From Bifidobacterium breve (lineage in GTDB: Bacteria; Actinomycetota; Actinomycetes; S36-B12): a stretch of DNA of 33,975 bases. The DNA is taken from NCBI GenBank assembly GCA_945901095.1, contig CAMDKQ010000008.1:1-33975 (forward strand). The letters are read 5' to 3'. The notes beneath the pieces are model-generated. The model did no database searches. It was not told the origin of the DNA and saw only the letters and a program-made list of their open reading frames with translations. A program made the translations under genes and the position numbers. Below, in pieces: positions 15,712-23,688 of this stretch (within the stretch, counting starts at the first letter, position 1; every line of letters starts with the position of its first letter).

Positions 15712-16018
15712 TTGGCTATCGCCATAGAGGTGTCGGACGTGTTCAGAGTTCTCAACGATGAGACGAGGCGTCTCATCCTCGAGATGCTCGAGGCGGCGAA
15801 CCGCTCGCTAAAATTACATGACGTTGGCCCGTCGCCAGTAAGGGCATCCGATGAGGATCTAATTGACCTATGTGGTAGCCGACCAACGCGCCGAATACGA
15901 CCGCCTGATCGCCGCGGGCGTGACGTTCACGCAGTGGCCGACCGACGTTGGCACCGTCTTGATGGCCGTGTTTGACGACAAGTCCGGCAATCTCATCCAG
16001 ATCCTCTCCCAGAAGTAG
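15712..16018 (+). pseudogene. Collapsed ArsR regulator / VOC (glyoxalase-like) gene pair
   Basis: The first part (15712 to about 15810) reads VFRVLNDETRRLILEMLEA, the N-terminus of an ArsR-type helix-turn-helix regulator. Homology stops there. From about 15863 a different frame reads LTYVVADQRAEYDRLIAAGV, then FTQWPTDVGTVLMAVFDD and KSGNLIQILSQK with TAG at 16016-16018, the C-terminus of a VOC-superfamily protein. In many actinobacteria such ArsR and VOC genes are adjacent, so a deletion removing most of both is the simplest reading. Neither fragment could fold as a full domain. Confidence 0.75.
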
Positions 16019-16209
16019 TGGACCGTGCCCCGTCCCGTCCCGTTCAGGAAGACCGAAGACGGTCGCGAAGCCGAAGAGTTGCGCGACGAGCTTCGCCGCC
16101 GACGACTCGGCGCACTTTGAGACGCTCAGGTGATGGGAGGTCTCGGTGCCTGGAGGGAGGGCGAGCCTGTCATTGCCCAACATCGGGCTGCGGAGGATAG
16201 GTTCAATGC
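16019..16209 (+). other. Leader region of add; possible 31-codon frame
   Basis: A short frame from GTG 16025 encodes VPRPVPFRKTEDGREAEELR then DELRRRRLGAL, ending at TGA about 16120. It is charged and helical in character and could be a relic or a tiny gene. No family recognised. GGAGG at 16192-16196 lies 13 bases before the add start, rather far for an optimal ribosome site. Confidence 0.3.
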
Positions 16210-17346
16210 ATGGTTGTCGATGGCGGTACTTACTCACCAGTCCCTACTGATCTCATCGTGCGTGCGCCCAAGGTGCTGCTGCACGACCACCTCGACGGCG
16301 GCCTGCGGCCCCAGACGGTGCTCGACCTCGCGGATGAGTTCGGCTATGCCGGCCTCCCTGCGCAGGATGCCGGCACCCTTGCGAAGTGGTTTGCCGATGC
16401 GGCGTACTCCGGCTCGCTCGAGCGCTATCTCGAGACCTTCAAGCACACGGTCGGAGTGACCCAGACCGAGGAGGCACTGCGCCGCGTTGCGCGCGAGTGC
16501 GCGGTCGATCTCGCCGCCGATGGCGTCGTCTACGCCGAGATCCGCTATGCCCCCGAGTTGCACGTCGAGCAGGGCCTCAACCTCAACCAGATCGTCGAGG
16601 CGGTGCTCGCCGGATTCTCCGAGGGCCAGCGCCAGGCCGAGAGCCAGGGTCATCGCATCCGGGTCGGGGTGCTCCTCACGGCGATGCGCACCGCTACCCA
16701 CTCACGCCAGATTGCCGAGCTCGCGGTGCAGTATCGCGATCTTGGGGTCGTCGGGTTTGACATCGCCGGCGCCGAGGCCGGCTTCCCGCCGACCCGTCAT
16801 CTCGATGCCTTCGAGTACCTACGCCGCGAGAACGCCCACTTCACCATCCACGCCGGTGAGGCATTCGGCCTGCCGTCGATCTGGGAGGCAATCCAGTGGT
16901 GCGGCGCCGACCGACTCGGCCACGGGGTGCGCATCGTCGACGACATCACGGTCGAGCCTGATGGCTCCGTGACACTCGGCCGGCTCGCCGCCTACGTCCG
17001 CGATCGACGCATTCCGCTGGAAATGTGCCCGTCGTCGAATATCCAGACGGGGGCCGCGGCGTCCATCGAGCAGCACCCGATCGGCCTGCTCCGGCGCCTG
17101 GGCTTTCGCGTGACAGTCAATACCGACAACCGGCTGATGTCGGGCACGTCAATGTCGCGCGAGATGGAACTGCTGAGCCAGGCCTTCGGCTACGGGCTGA
17201 ACGATCTGCAGTGGTTCACCCTCAATGCGATGAAGAGCGCGTTCCTTCCCTTCGATGAGCGGCTTACGATGATCAATGAACAGATCAAGCCGCAGTACTC
17301 GGCACTCAAGGCGGTTCTCGCGGACCGCCTCACAGGGAGGGAGTGA
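16210..17346 (+). CDS. add: Adenosine deaminase
   Basis: Converts adenosine or deoxyadenosine to inosine or deoxyinosine in the cytoplasm. 378 aa, a complete TIM-barrel amidohydrolase. Zinc and catalytic residues are all visible: HDHLDGG (His25, His27), IHAGE (His214, proton donor Glu217), GHGVRI (His238) and VNTDN (Asp306). The HDHLDGG variant is the common actinobacterial form of HxHxDG. ATG 16210 is used, since the preceding in-frame codons offer no better start. The next gene begins 3 bases after the stop. It supplies inosine for the phosphorylase at 25374. It is isolated from the cdd-deoA operon by decayed accessory DNA, so it needs its own promoter, which I could not pinpoint. Confidence 0.95.
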   Translation: MVVDGGTYSPVPTDLIVRAPKVLLHDHLDGGLRPQTVLDLADEFGYAGLPAQDAGTLAKWFADAAYSGSLERYLETFKHTVGVTQTEEALRRVARECAVDLAADGVVYAEIRYAPELHVEQGLNLNQIVEAVLAGFSEGQRQAESQGHRIRVGVLLTAMRTATHSRQIAELAVQYRDLGVVGFDIAGAEAGFPPTRHLDAFEYLRRENAHFTIHAGEAFGLPSIWEAIQWCGADRLGHGVRIVDDITVEPDGSVTLGRLAAYVRDRRIPLEMCPSSNIQTGAAASIEQHPIGLLRRLGFRVTVNTDNRLMSGTSMSREMELLSQAFGYGLNDLQWFTLNAMKSAFLPFDERLTMINEQIKPQYSALKAVLADRLTGRE

Positions 17347-17349
17347 ACG

Positions 17350-17613
17350 ATGTCGCTTTTGGACGTTGTCGAATCGAATCAGGGGCATGTCAGCGATCTT
17401 CGCGAGAACCTTGGACGCGTCCGGTCGGCGCTCGACCGCACCGATGCCGTGCTCGAGGTGGCCGATGAGACCCTCGAGCGGGCCGAGGTCGCGATCAAGT
17501 CGAGCCGCACGTGGGGCCCGATCGTGCTCGCCGTGCTCGGTGCCGCTGTCGTGGGGGTTGGCGTCGTGATCGTCATGCGCAGGCGGAGCCATGCGGCGGA
17601 GGACACCGACTGA
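17350..17613 (+). CDS. Small membrane-anchored coiled-coil protein
   Basis: 87 aa, ATG 17350, three bases after add, hence probably co-transcribed. The N-terminal 50 residues are charged and heptad-like (GHVSDLRENLGRVRSALDR, then LEVADETLERAEVAIK), suggesting a coiled coil. One membrane span follows at about 55-76 (GPIVLAVLGAAVVGVGVVIV), then a basic stop-transfer RRR and acidic tail. Family not recognised; no enzymatic motif. Confidence 0.65.
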   Translation: MSLLDVVESNQGHVSDLRENLGRVRSALDRTDAVLEVADETLERAEVAIKSSRTWGPIVLAVLGAAVVGVGVVIVMRRRSHAAEDTD

Positions 17614-17632
17614 CGAGGTCGCGAGTCACCGG

Positions 17633-17676
17633 TTGACAGCCTTGACTTGATTGACAGCCTTTACTAGATTTTCGGC
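17633..17676 (+). promoter_or_regulatory. Promoter built on an 18-bp tandem repeat, leaderless start
   Basis: TTGACAGCCTTGACTTGA (17633-17650) is followed directly by TTGACAGCCTTTACTAGA (17651-17668), two mismatches. A promoter with -35 TTGACT (17642-17647), 17-bp spacer and -10 TAGATT (17665-17670) would start transcription at about 17677, the A of the next ATG. The repeat could also be an operator for the Xre-like antitoxin. Confidence 0.6.
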
Positions 17677-18234
17677 ATGAACGCCTTGGCCGAGAGGCTC
17701 GACGTCGAGATGAGCAGGGCGCTGGCCGATGCCCCAGCCTCACATATTGAGGCCGCGCTCGCGCTGCTGCTCGAGCTGCGCGGGCATGATCCGGCGGGTG
17801 ACCTCGCTCGTGGGGCCGATGCGCGCGAGCTCGCACGCGCTGTCTCTGGCCGCATGCTCGACGATTCGGCGCGCTGGCAGGAGCACCTCGGCGCCTGCTT
17901 CGATGCTGCTGGCGTGCGCGAGGTCCTCGGGGCGCCCGGCCGGCCGGTGAGCAAGCAGGCGGTCTCTCAGCGCCGGGGGCTGCTCGCGCTCACCACTGGC
18001 TCGGGGCGGGTCGTGTACCCGGCCTTCCAGTTCGACGGCCACGGCGTCGTTGCCGGCCTCGCCGAGGTTCTCGACCTGCTGCCTTCCGATCTAGTCTCGC
18101 GCTGGACGGTTGCGTCGTGGCTGGTGAGCGATGACGCAGACCTTGGGGCAACGCCGATTGCCGTGCTCCTGACCGGCCGTCTGCGTCCTGTGATGGAGGC
18201 CGCGTCCCGCTGGGCGACGGCATTGGATACCTGA
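17677..18234 (+). CDS. Xre/MbcA-type antitoxin of a RES toxin pair
   Basis: 185 aa from ATG 17677. The N-terminal third is Ala/Leu-rich and helical. The middle contains a helix-turn-helix-like segment EVLGAPGRPVSKQAVSQRR followed by GRVVYPAFQFDGHGVVAGLA and WTVASWLVSDDADLGATPIA, the pattern of Xre/MbcA-type antitoxins (DUF2384-like C-terminus) that accompany RES toxins. The next gene, 5 bases on, is a RES protein, fixing the assignment. It probably binds its own promoter repeat and blocks the RES active site. No leader: the ATG coincides with the predicted transcription start. Appears intact. Confidence 0.8.
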   Translation: MNALAERLDVEMSRALADAPASHIEAALALLLELRGHDPAGDLARGADARELARAVSGRMLDDSARWQEHLGACFDAAGVREVLGAPGRPVSKQAVSQRRGLLALTTGSGRVVYPAFQFDGHGVVAGLAEVLDLLPSDLVSRWTVASWLVSDDADLGATPIAVLLTGRLRPVMEAASRWATALDT

Positions 18235-18239
18235 CCGGC

Positions 18240-18878
18240 ATGATCGGCGTTGATGTGAAGGGCCGGGAGGTCTTCAGGCTGTTCTTGAGCCGCGATCCGA
18301 AGAGCGGCGCGAAGCGCCAGCCGTTCATGCACTCGTCGGTGCCGGCGCCATCTGCGGATCACCCGGAGAGCGGCCGATTTGATCTGCGCTCACCGAGGGG
18401 TACCTGCTATCTGTCCAGCGCACGTCTCGGCGCGTGGGTCGAGGTCTTCAGGGAAGCGCGCATGGTCGACCGTCGTGATGCCCGGTCACGCCGCATGATG
18501 CAGTCGCGGGTCCCGCGCCGGCTCGTCCTCGCCGACGCCACGAGCAGGTCAGCGATCTCCGACGGGGTAACACTCGACCTGCACGCAGGGTCGAATCGGA
18601 TTGACACTCAACGGTTCGCAGCCGCCATCGATGCGGATCCGGCATTTCGCGGCATCCAAGCGTGGCTACGGCACGACCCTTCAAAGTCGGCACACACGCT
18701 CGCACTCTTCGATGACGAGGGCGAGCACGCGCCGTACGGGTGGCGCTGGAACGTCACGATGACCGATCCGCTCGATGACCTCGAGCTGCTCACCGAGCTT
18801 GCCGCCTGCGGGCTCGGTGTGGCCGGGGTGCCACACGACCTGCCGGTGGTGAAGCCGGTGTCACGTCCTCGACGCTGA
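18240..18878 (+). CDS. RES-domain toxin (predicted NAD+-consuming)
   Basis: 212 aa. The RES signature is visible: GRFDLRSPRGTCYLS with Arg46 and Tyr57, then GAWVEVFRE with the acidic Glu68. Related RES toxins (MbcT, ParT) degrade NAD+ by phosphorolysis/hydrolysis or ADP-ribosylate a target. The C-terminal part (DDPFRG-like FRGIQAWLRHDP, then HTLALFDDEGE) is consistent with the rest of the fold, and the length is normal. The start ATG 18240 is 5 bases after the antitoxin stop. No disruption seen, unlike the VapC and DUF5615 toxins nearby. The exact chemistry is inferred from the family. Confidence 0.85.
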   Translation: MIGVDVKGREVFRLFLSRDPKSGAKRQPFMHSSVPAPSADHPESGRFDLRSPRGTCYLSSARLGAWVEVFREARMVDRRDARSRRMMQSRVPRRLVLADATSRSAISDGVTLDLHAGSNRIDTQRFAAAIDADPAFRGIQAWLRHDPSKSAHTLALFDDEGEHAPYGWRWNVTMTDPLDDLELLTELAACGLGVAGVPHDLPVVKPVSRPRR

Positions 18879-18885
18879 CCCGAGT

Positions 18886-18981
18886 TCATCCATCCCTGTC
18901 GACCCTGGCTTCGCTGAGTATGGCTTCGACTTCATCCGCGGGAATGCTCACTCGTGGAAGTTCGTCCAGCACTGCGGACAT
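18886..18981 (-). CDS. Possible 31-aa open frame
   Basis: On the minus strand ATG 18981 encodes MSAVLDELPRVSIPADEVEA then ILSEARVDRDG, stop at 18886-18888. The composition is coding-like (amphipathic, acidic), reminiscent of an antitoxin N-terminus, but too short to classify. It lies between the convergent RES and GNAT genes and could be a relic. Confidence 0.25.
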   Translation of the reverse strand: MSAVLDELPRVSIPADEVEAILSEARVDRDG

Positions 18982-19050
18982 TCTGGCACCCAAGGACGAT
19001 CGATCTGCTGTGGCACGTGTTGGCGATTAGGCGCGGATCGCGTGCGATGT

Positions 19051-19809
19051 TCAGTCGGGGAGCAGGTAGGTCCACGACTCCAGGGCCGGCTCGAAGCCCA
19101 GCCCCTCGTAGACGCGGCGGGCCGGGTTGCCGTCGGTGACTGCGAGGCCGAGCGTCTCGAATCCATCCGCGCACAGCATGGCCAGCGCGCGTCCGATGAG
19201 GGCCGCACCGAGGCCGGGCGTCGGCGACGCCGGATCACGCCAGACCTCGGTGATCCACGGGCCGCCGAACGGCACCGGCTCAGGCCGCAGACTGATGACG
19301 ATTGCCCCGACGACCCGCCCCTCGACGACGGCCAGCGTGGTCGACCGATGCACCGGCCCGAGCGCCTCACGCTCGACATAGGGCCGCAGCTCGGATTCGA
19401 TGAGGTCCTCGTCGTCACCGGGCTGGTGGTCGGGGTGGCCCGGTGCGTACGCGGCCTTCCAACTCGGCAGGATCTCAGCCCATGCGAACTCGGCGAAATC
19501 ACGGAAGGCCACACCGAGGCCCGCGGGCCTCGACGGCTCGTTCGAATCCGGATTCGGTCGAGTCCGCGCGACCATCACATGGACATGTCGCGTCGGAGTG
19601 GCTCCGCTCGCTCCCACGGCTGCCGCCAGCTGCGGATCAAGGGTCGACAGGTACCACCCCGGGCACTCGAGGGCCAGGGCGCGAGCCGCGTCATCGCTGC
19701 TTCGGCCGGGTGCCAGCTCGGCAAGGTCGGCCTGCTGGCGATGGCCGCGCCTGTTTGCGACGTACGAGATGACGCCGCCGCGCTTGTCAGTCAGCATCGT
19801 CCGGTACAT
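19051..19809 (-). CDS. GNAT-family N-acetyltransferase
   Basis: 252 aa. The C-terminal GNAT domain (about 110-252) shows the V-shaped strand segment TTLAVVEGRVVGAIVISLRP, the acetyl-CoA loop RDPASPTPGLGAALIGRAL (motif A; the glycine loop is GLGAAL rather than GxGxG/A in full) and motif B VTDGNPARRVYEGLGFEP. The N-terminal 100 residues may be a degenerate second GNAT half. Substrate unknown. ATG 19809 or the in-frame ATG 19797 could start it. It is monocistronic, convergent with the RES gene and followed upstream by a broken VapBC locus. Confidence 0.85.
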   Translation of the reverse strand: MYRTMLTDKRGGVISYVANRRGHRQQADLAELAPGRSSDDAARALALECPGWYLSTLDPQLAAAVGASGATPTRHVHVMVARTRPNPDSNEPSRPAGLGVAFRDFAEFAWAEILPSWKAAYAPGHPDHQPGDDEDLIESELRPYVEREALGPVHRSTTLAVVEGRVVGAIVISLRPEPVPFGGPWITEVWRDPASPTPGLGAALIGRALAMLCADGFETLGLAVTDGNPARRVYEGLGFEPALESWTYLLPD

Positions 19810-19844
19810 GACCGCAGATTACCGAGACCAGCGAGGAAGGGTAG

Positions 19845-20171
19845 CTAACGAATGAGCTCTATGCTGCAGCGCGGCCCGGACGCACGTGCAAGACGAGCAT
19901 CCTTTGTGAGAAGCGTGGCATCGAGAACCTCCGCGAGGGCGACGTACACCGCGTCCCAGCCTCGAACGTTGTGACGCAGTTCCTAGGCGCGTTCGAGGAA
20001 TGGACCATGGGGCACCCTCTGGCACGGCCATTCCCGAAGATCCAACATGGCCCTGCGAGCAGTGGTTTCGTCGATCAGCCCCCTGCGACTGAATCCGATG
20101 AGGACCCCGAGCACCTCAACGTCGACGATGTGCGGTGCGATCTGCCCTGGGGTGTGCTCTCGGTTGGCCAA
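19845..20171 (-). pseudogene. VapC-type PIN toxin, N-terminally truncated with a Trp-to-amber stop
   Basis: The frame reads IAPHIVDVEVLGVLIGFSRRG, RRAMLDLREWPCQRVPHGPF, LERA then TAG (19985-19983), continuing ELRHNVRGWDAVYVALAEVL and DATLLTKDARLARASG to stop at 19847-19845. Related VapC proteins have RAWELRHN here, so TGG became TAG. The beginning with the first catalytic Asp (VDAS-type) is absent: the frame enters from unrelated sequence near 20150, implying a deletion that also took the antitoxin's end. Clearly non-functional. Confidence 0.85.
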
Positions 20172-20343
20172 GGACCACGAAACTCGTCGAGCGGAGCCAC
20201 TGGCTCATGCTTGGGCGGGAGGCAAGCCTCGTTGCTTCCCTCCTGAGAAGTTCGGGAACGGATATTCCGTCTTCAGCAGCCTGCTGAGAGAGCGACTGGT
20301 ACACCGCATCATCGAGATCCCGAATCTGGACAGCCTTCGACAT
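20116..20343 (-). pseudogene. VapB/FitA-like ribbon-helix-helix antitoxin, 3' end lost
   Basis: From ATG 20343: MSKAVQIRDLDDAVYQSLSQ, then EDGISVPELLRREATRLASR and SMSQWLR, the RHH DNA-binding part of FitA-type VapB proteins. After SQWLRST the sequence departs (FVVLGQPRAHP...) and overlaps the VapC remnant in another frame. The toxin-binding tail is therefore missing, probably through the same deletion that removed the toxin's N-terminus. A truncated DNA-binding product could still be made. Confidence 0.8.
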
Positions 20344-20405
20344 GACGCGAGACTAACATGCAAGGTCGCATCAACCGATGCGATAACGCATCTCCCCTTT
20401 GGGGG

Positions 20406-21272
20406 CTACACGCCGAGCGGATGCCAGACGGTCTTCGTCTCCACGAATCCGCGAATCCTCGAAAGCGTTGCAGGCTCGTGCCAGTCCTCGTCAGGCGCCG
20501 CCCGTCGCACGCGCTTCACGGTGTCGGCCGCCGCGATCTCGAGCTCGGTCGCAAGGGCCGGGTCGGTGATGCCGGTGAGGTCGAGCGCGTTGACATCGGC
20601 ATGGCTGGCGAGCCACGGCATGATCTCGGCGGGATCGCCGGTGAGCACGTTGATGACCCCGCCGATGACATCGGAGGTCGCGAGCACCTCGGTGAGGGTG
20701 ATCGCCGGGAGCGGACGCTCGGTGCTCGCGATGACGACGCAGGCATTGCCGGTCACAATAATCGGCGCGATAACGCTCACCAGCCCGAGCAGACTTGATG
20801 CCTGCGGTGCGACGGCGACGACGACACCCGTGGGCTCGGGGATCGAGAAGTTGAAGTAGGGCCCGGCGACCGGATTCGTCGTGCCGAGCACCTGCGCCAC
20901 CTTGTCGGCCCAGCCGGCGTACCAGACCCATCGATCGATTGCGGCGTCGACGATACGCGGTGCGTCTAGGCCCACGACTCCCTCGGCGGACGCGATGTCG
21001 GCGATGAACTGGTCTCGGCGTCCCTCCATCACCTCGGCAATTCGGTAGAGCACCTGCCCCCGGTTGTACGCGGTCGCGGCACTCCAGGCTCCGAAGGACT
21101 TACGGGCGGCGAGGACCGCGTCGCGTCCGTCCTTGCGGCTTGCCTTCGCCGCATTTGCGAGAAAGTCGCCCTCGAAGTCGAGGACCTCGTAGGTGCGTCC
21201 GGACTCGCTGCGCGGAAAGGCGCCGCCCACGAAGAGCTTGTAGGTCTTTCGGACCTCGACCCGTTCGTTCAT
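20406..21272 (-). CDS. Short aldehyde-dehydrogenase-like protein without catalytic cysteine
   Basis: 288 aa, ATG overlapping the preceding dehydrogenase stop (ATGA). It retains the NAD-binding half: KLFVGGAFPRSESGRTYEV, the region PEPTGVVVAVAPQASSLLG and VIGGVINVLTGDPAE, then DLTGI in place of the usual FTGST. It ends with HEPATLSRIRGFVETKTVWH and has no LELGG glutamate or GQxC cysteine segment. Such shortened homologues occur next to a full-length enzyme in several actinobacterial deoC loci. It is not a frameshifted gene, since it has clean ends. It could be a structural or regulatory partner of the full-length enzyme. That role is inferred; own dehydrogenase activity is unlikely. Confidence 0.82.
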   Translation of the reverse strand: MNERVEVRKTYKLFVGGAFPRSESGRTYEVLDFEGDFLANAAKASRKDGRDAVLAARKSFGAWSAATAYNRGQVLYRIAEVMEGRRDQFIADIASAEGVVGLDAPRIVDAAIDRWVWYAGWADKVAQVLGTTNPVAGPYFNFSIPEPTGVVVAVAPQASSLLGLVSVIAPIIVTGNACVVIASTERPLPAITLTEVLATSDVIGGVINVLTGDPAEIMPWLASHADVNALDLTGITDPALATELEIAAADTVKRVRRAAPDEDWHEPATLSRIRGFVETKTVWHPLGV

Positions 21273-22723
21273 GAGTTTTGTCCTTCGTCATCGGTCTGCA
21301 GGTACGCCGCGAGTCCGGGGATCCCGCCCTCGCGTCCGAACCCGGATTCCTTGTATCCACCGAAGGGACTCGTGGGATCGAAGCGGTTAAAGGTGTTTGC
21401 CCAGACAACCCCGGCGCGCAGGCGGTTTGCCATCCACAGGATGCGGCTGCCCTTCTCGGTCCAAATGCCGGCCGAGAGACCGAAGGGCGTGTTGTTCGCC
21501 TTTTCGATCGCCTCGTCGGGTGTCCTGAAGGTGAGGACCGACAGGACTGGGCCGAAGATCTCCTCGCGCGCGATGCGATGCGCCTGGGTGACCGACGTGA
21601 AGATGGTGGGGGCGAACCAGTACCCGCGGTCAGGCAGTGTGCACTCCGGGCTCCAGCGCTCGGCGCCTTCCTGCTCGCCTGACTCAACGAGCTCGGTGAT
21701 GCGGGCAAGCTGCTCAGCAGAATTGATGGCACCGATGTCAGTGTTCTTGTCGAGAGGATCACCGAGGCGCAGCGTGCCGAGCCGGCGCTTGAGCGAATCG
21801 AGGACCTCCTCGGCGACCGACTCCTGGATGAGTAGTCGCGAACCGGCGCAGCACACGTGGCCCTGGTTGAAGAAGATGCCGTTGACGATGCCCTCGACAG
21901 CCTCGTCGATGGGGGCGTCGTCGAACACGATGTTCGCCGCCTTGCCGCCGAGCTCGAGGGTCAACCGCTTGTTCGTGCCCGCGACGGCCCGCTGGATCGA
22001 CTTGCCGACCTCAGTCGAGCCGGTGAAGGCGACCTTGTCGACACCCGGGTGCTCGACGAGCATTCGTCCGGTGTCGCCGGCCCCGGTGATGATGTTGACG
22101 ACGCCCGGGGGCAGATCGGCCTGCTGGCAGATATCGGCGAACGCCAGCGCAGTGAGCGACGTAGTCTCCGCCGGCTTCAGAACAACGGTGTTGCCTGCGG
22201 CGAGCGCGGGCGCGATTTTCCAGGCGAGCATGAGGAGCGGGAAGTTCCATGGGATGACCTGCGCCGCAACCCCGATGCTGCGCGGATTCGACCCGAGCCC
22301 GGCATGCTCGAGCTTGTCGGCCCAGCCGGCGTAGTAGAAGAAGTGCGCGGCGACGAGCGGCAGGTCGACGTCGCGTGACTCACGGATCGGCTTGCCGTTG
22401 TCGAGGGTTTCGAGGACGGCCAGCTCGCGGGATCGCTCCTGAATGAGGCGAGCGATGCGGAACAGGTACTTCGCCCGGTCACGTCCGGCCATCAGTCCCC
22501 ACGCCTGGCTGTGGGCTCGGCGAGCGGCGCTGACTGCCGCGTCGACGTCGGCTTGCCCAGCGATGGCGATCTCCGACAGCACCTCCTCGGTCGCGGGGTT
22601 CACGGTCTTGAACGAGCCACCATCGACCGGCGATGTGAACTCCCCGTTGATGAACAGCCCGTAGGACGACGCGATGTCGACGACCGCGCGGGATTCAGGC
22701 GCTGGTGCGTACTCGAAGGTCAT
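21269..22723 (-). CDS. Aldehyde dehydrogenase, full length
   Basis: 484 aa NAD(P)+-dependent enzyme. Active site: LTLELGGKAANI (Glu257) and FFNQGHVCCAGSR, where Cys291 is at the nucleophile position. The usual GQ before it is GH, a minor change. VAFTGSTEVGK (232-241) and PWNFPLLM (158-165) belong to the cofactor and structural sites. It starts 12 bases after deoC and overlaps the short homologue by 4 nt. Oxidation of the acetaldehyde released by DeoC is the natural role from context; a broader aldehyde range is possible. RBS at the start is weak, so coupling with deoC is likely. Confidence 0.93.
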   Translation of the reverse strand: MTFEYAPAPESRAVVDIASSYGLFINGEFTSPVDGGSFKTVNPATEEVLSEIAIAGQADVDAAVSAARRAHSQAWGLMAGRDRAKYLFRIARLIQERSRELAVLETLDNGKPIRESRDVDLPLVAAHFFYYAGWADKLEHAGLGSNPRSIGVAAQVIPWNFPLLMLAWKIAPALAAGNTVVLKPAETTSLTALAFADICQQADLPPGVVNIITGAGDTGRMLVEHPGVDKVAFTGSTEVGKSIQRAVAGTNKRLTLELGGKAANIVFDDAPIDEAVEGIVNGIFFNQGHVCCAGSRLLIQESVAEEVLDSLKRRLGTLRLGDPLDKNTDIGAINSAEQLARITELVESGEQEGAERWSPECTLPDRGYWFAPTIFTSVTQAHRIAREEIFGPVLSVLTFRTPDEAIEKANNTPFGLSAGIWTEKGSRILWMANRLRAGVVWANTFNRFDPTSPFGGYKESGFGREGGIPGLAAYLQTDDEGQNS

Positions 22724-22735
22724 TCGTGTGTCCTG

Positions 22736-23683
22736 TCAGTCGATCGTGACGTAATCGGGGCCCGAGTAATGGCCGGATGCCATGCGCTGACGCTGCTGGA
22801 GCAGGTCGTTCAGCAGGGTCGAGGCGCCGAACCTGAAGAGGTCGGGGGTGAGCCAGCGATCGCCGACGGTCTCGTTCACAATGACGAGGTATTTGATGGC
22901 GTCCTTGCTCGTGCGGATGCCACCGGCGGCCTTTACTCCGATGAGGCGGCCGGTCAATGCCTCGAAATCGCGGACCGCCTCAAGCATGACGAGGGCCACC
23001 GGTGGTGTGGCTGCGGGCACGACCTTGCCGGTCGAGGTCTTGATGAAGTCGGCGCCGGCCAGCATCGCGAGCCAACTCGCTCGGCGCACGTTGTCGAGGG
23101 TTCGAAGTTCCCCGGTCTCGAGGATGACCTTGAGGTGCGCGCCGCCGCAGACCTCCTTGACAGCCACGATCTCGTCGAACACCCGCTGGTATTCGCCGGA
23201 GAGAAAGGCGCCGCGGTCGATGACCATGTCAATCTCATCGGCGCCTGCGGCAACTGCGTCACGCGTATCGAGGAGCTTGACGGCGAGGCTCGCGCGTCCG
23301 CTCGGAAAGGCAGTCGCAACGGCAGCGACATGGACGCTGTCGCCAACCACTGATCGAGCTGCGGCAACGAGATCGCCGTAGACACACACGGCGGCCACCG
23401 GAGGCGCGCTGGGGTCCGTCGGGTCGGGGCGCAATGCTTTCGCGCACATGGCCCGCACCTTGCCGGGTGAATCCATGCCCTCGAGGGTTGTGAGGTCGAC
23501 CATGCGGATCGCAAGGTCGATCGCCCAGGACTTGGACGCAGCCTTCACTGATCGTGTCCCGAGCGACGCCGCCCGGGCAGCGGCCCCGACCTCGTCGACA
23601 CCCGGCAGGCCGTGGAGGAACTGCCGCAGCGAGGCAGCGGAAGTGGTGGCCCCTGCGAGGGCGGCCGGGAAAGTGACCGTCAT
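22736..23683 (-). CDS. deoC: Deoxyribose-phosphate aldolase
   Basis: Splits 2-deoxyribose-5-phosphate into glyceraldehyde-3-phosphate and acetaldehyde. 315 aa from ATG 23683; GTG at 23692 (overlapping the mutase stop) and 23701 are alternatives. Class I aldolase residues are visible: the Schiff-base Lys215 in DFIKTSTGK and the proton-relay Lys251 in GVKAAGGIR, plus AVCVYGD near residue 100 and DEIDMVIDRGAF. The length is slightly above the 220-260 of E. coli/Bacillus types because of an N-terminal helical extension typical of actinobacterial and eukaryotic forms. It lies between the sugar-phosphate mutase and aldehyde dehydrogenase, matching substrate flow. Confidence 0.94.
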   Translation of the reverse strand: MTVTFPAALAGATTSAASLRQFLHGLPGVDEVGAAARAASLGTRSVKAASKSWAIDLAIRMVDLTTLEGMDSPGKVRAMCAKALRPDPTDPSAPPVAAVCVYGDLVAAARSVVGDSVHVAAVATAFPSGRASLAVKLLDTRDAVAAGADEIDMVIDRGAFLSGEYQRVFDEIVAVKEVCGGAHLKVILETGELRTLDNVRRASWLAMLAGADFIKTSTGKVVPAATPPVALVMLEAVRDFEALTGRLIGVKAAGGIRTSKDAIKYLVIVNETVGDRWLTPDLFRFGASTLLNDLLQQRQRMASGHYSGPDYVTID

Positions 23684-23688
23684 GAGTG

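Noticed and set aside
19520-19550. GTTCGAATCC resembling a tRNA T-arm
   Set aside because: Inside the GNAT coding sequence, with no acceptor stem or anticodon arm around it.
21351-22334. 327-codon plus-strand frame
   Set aside because: Opposite the full-length aldehyde dehydrogenase; no family resemblance.
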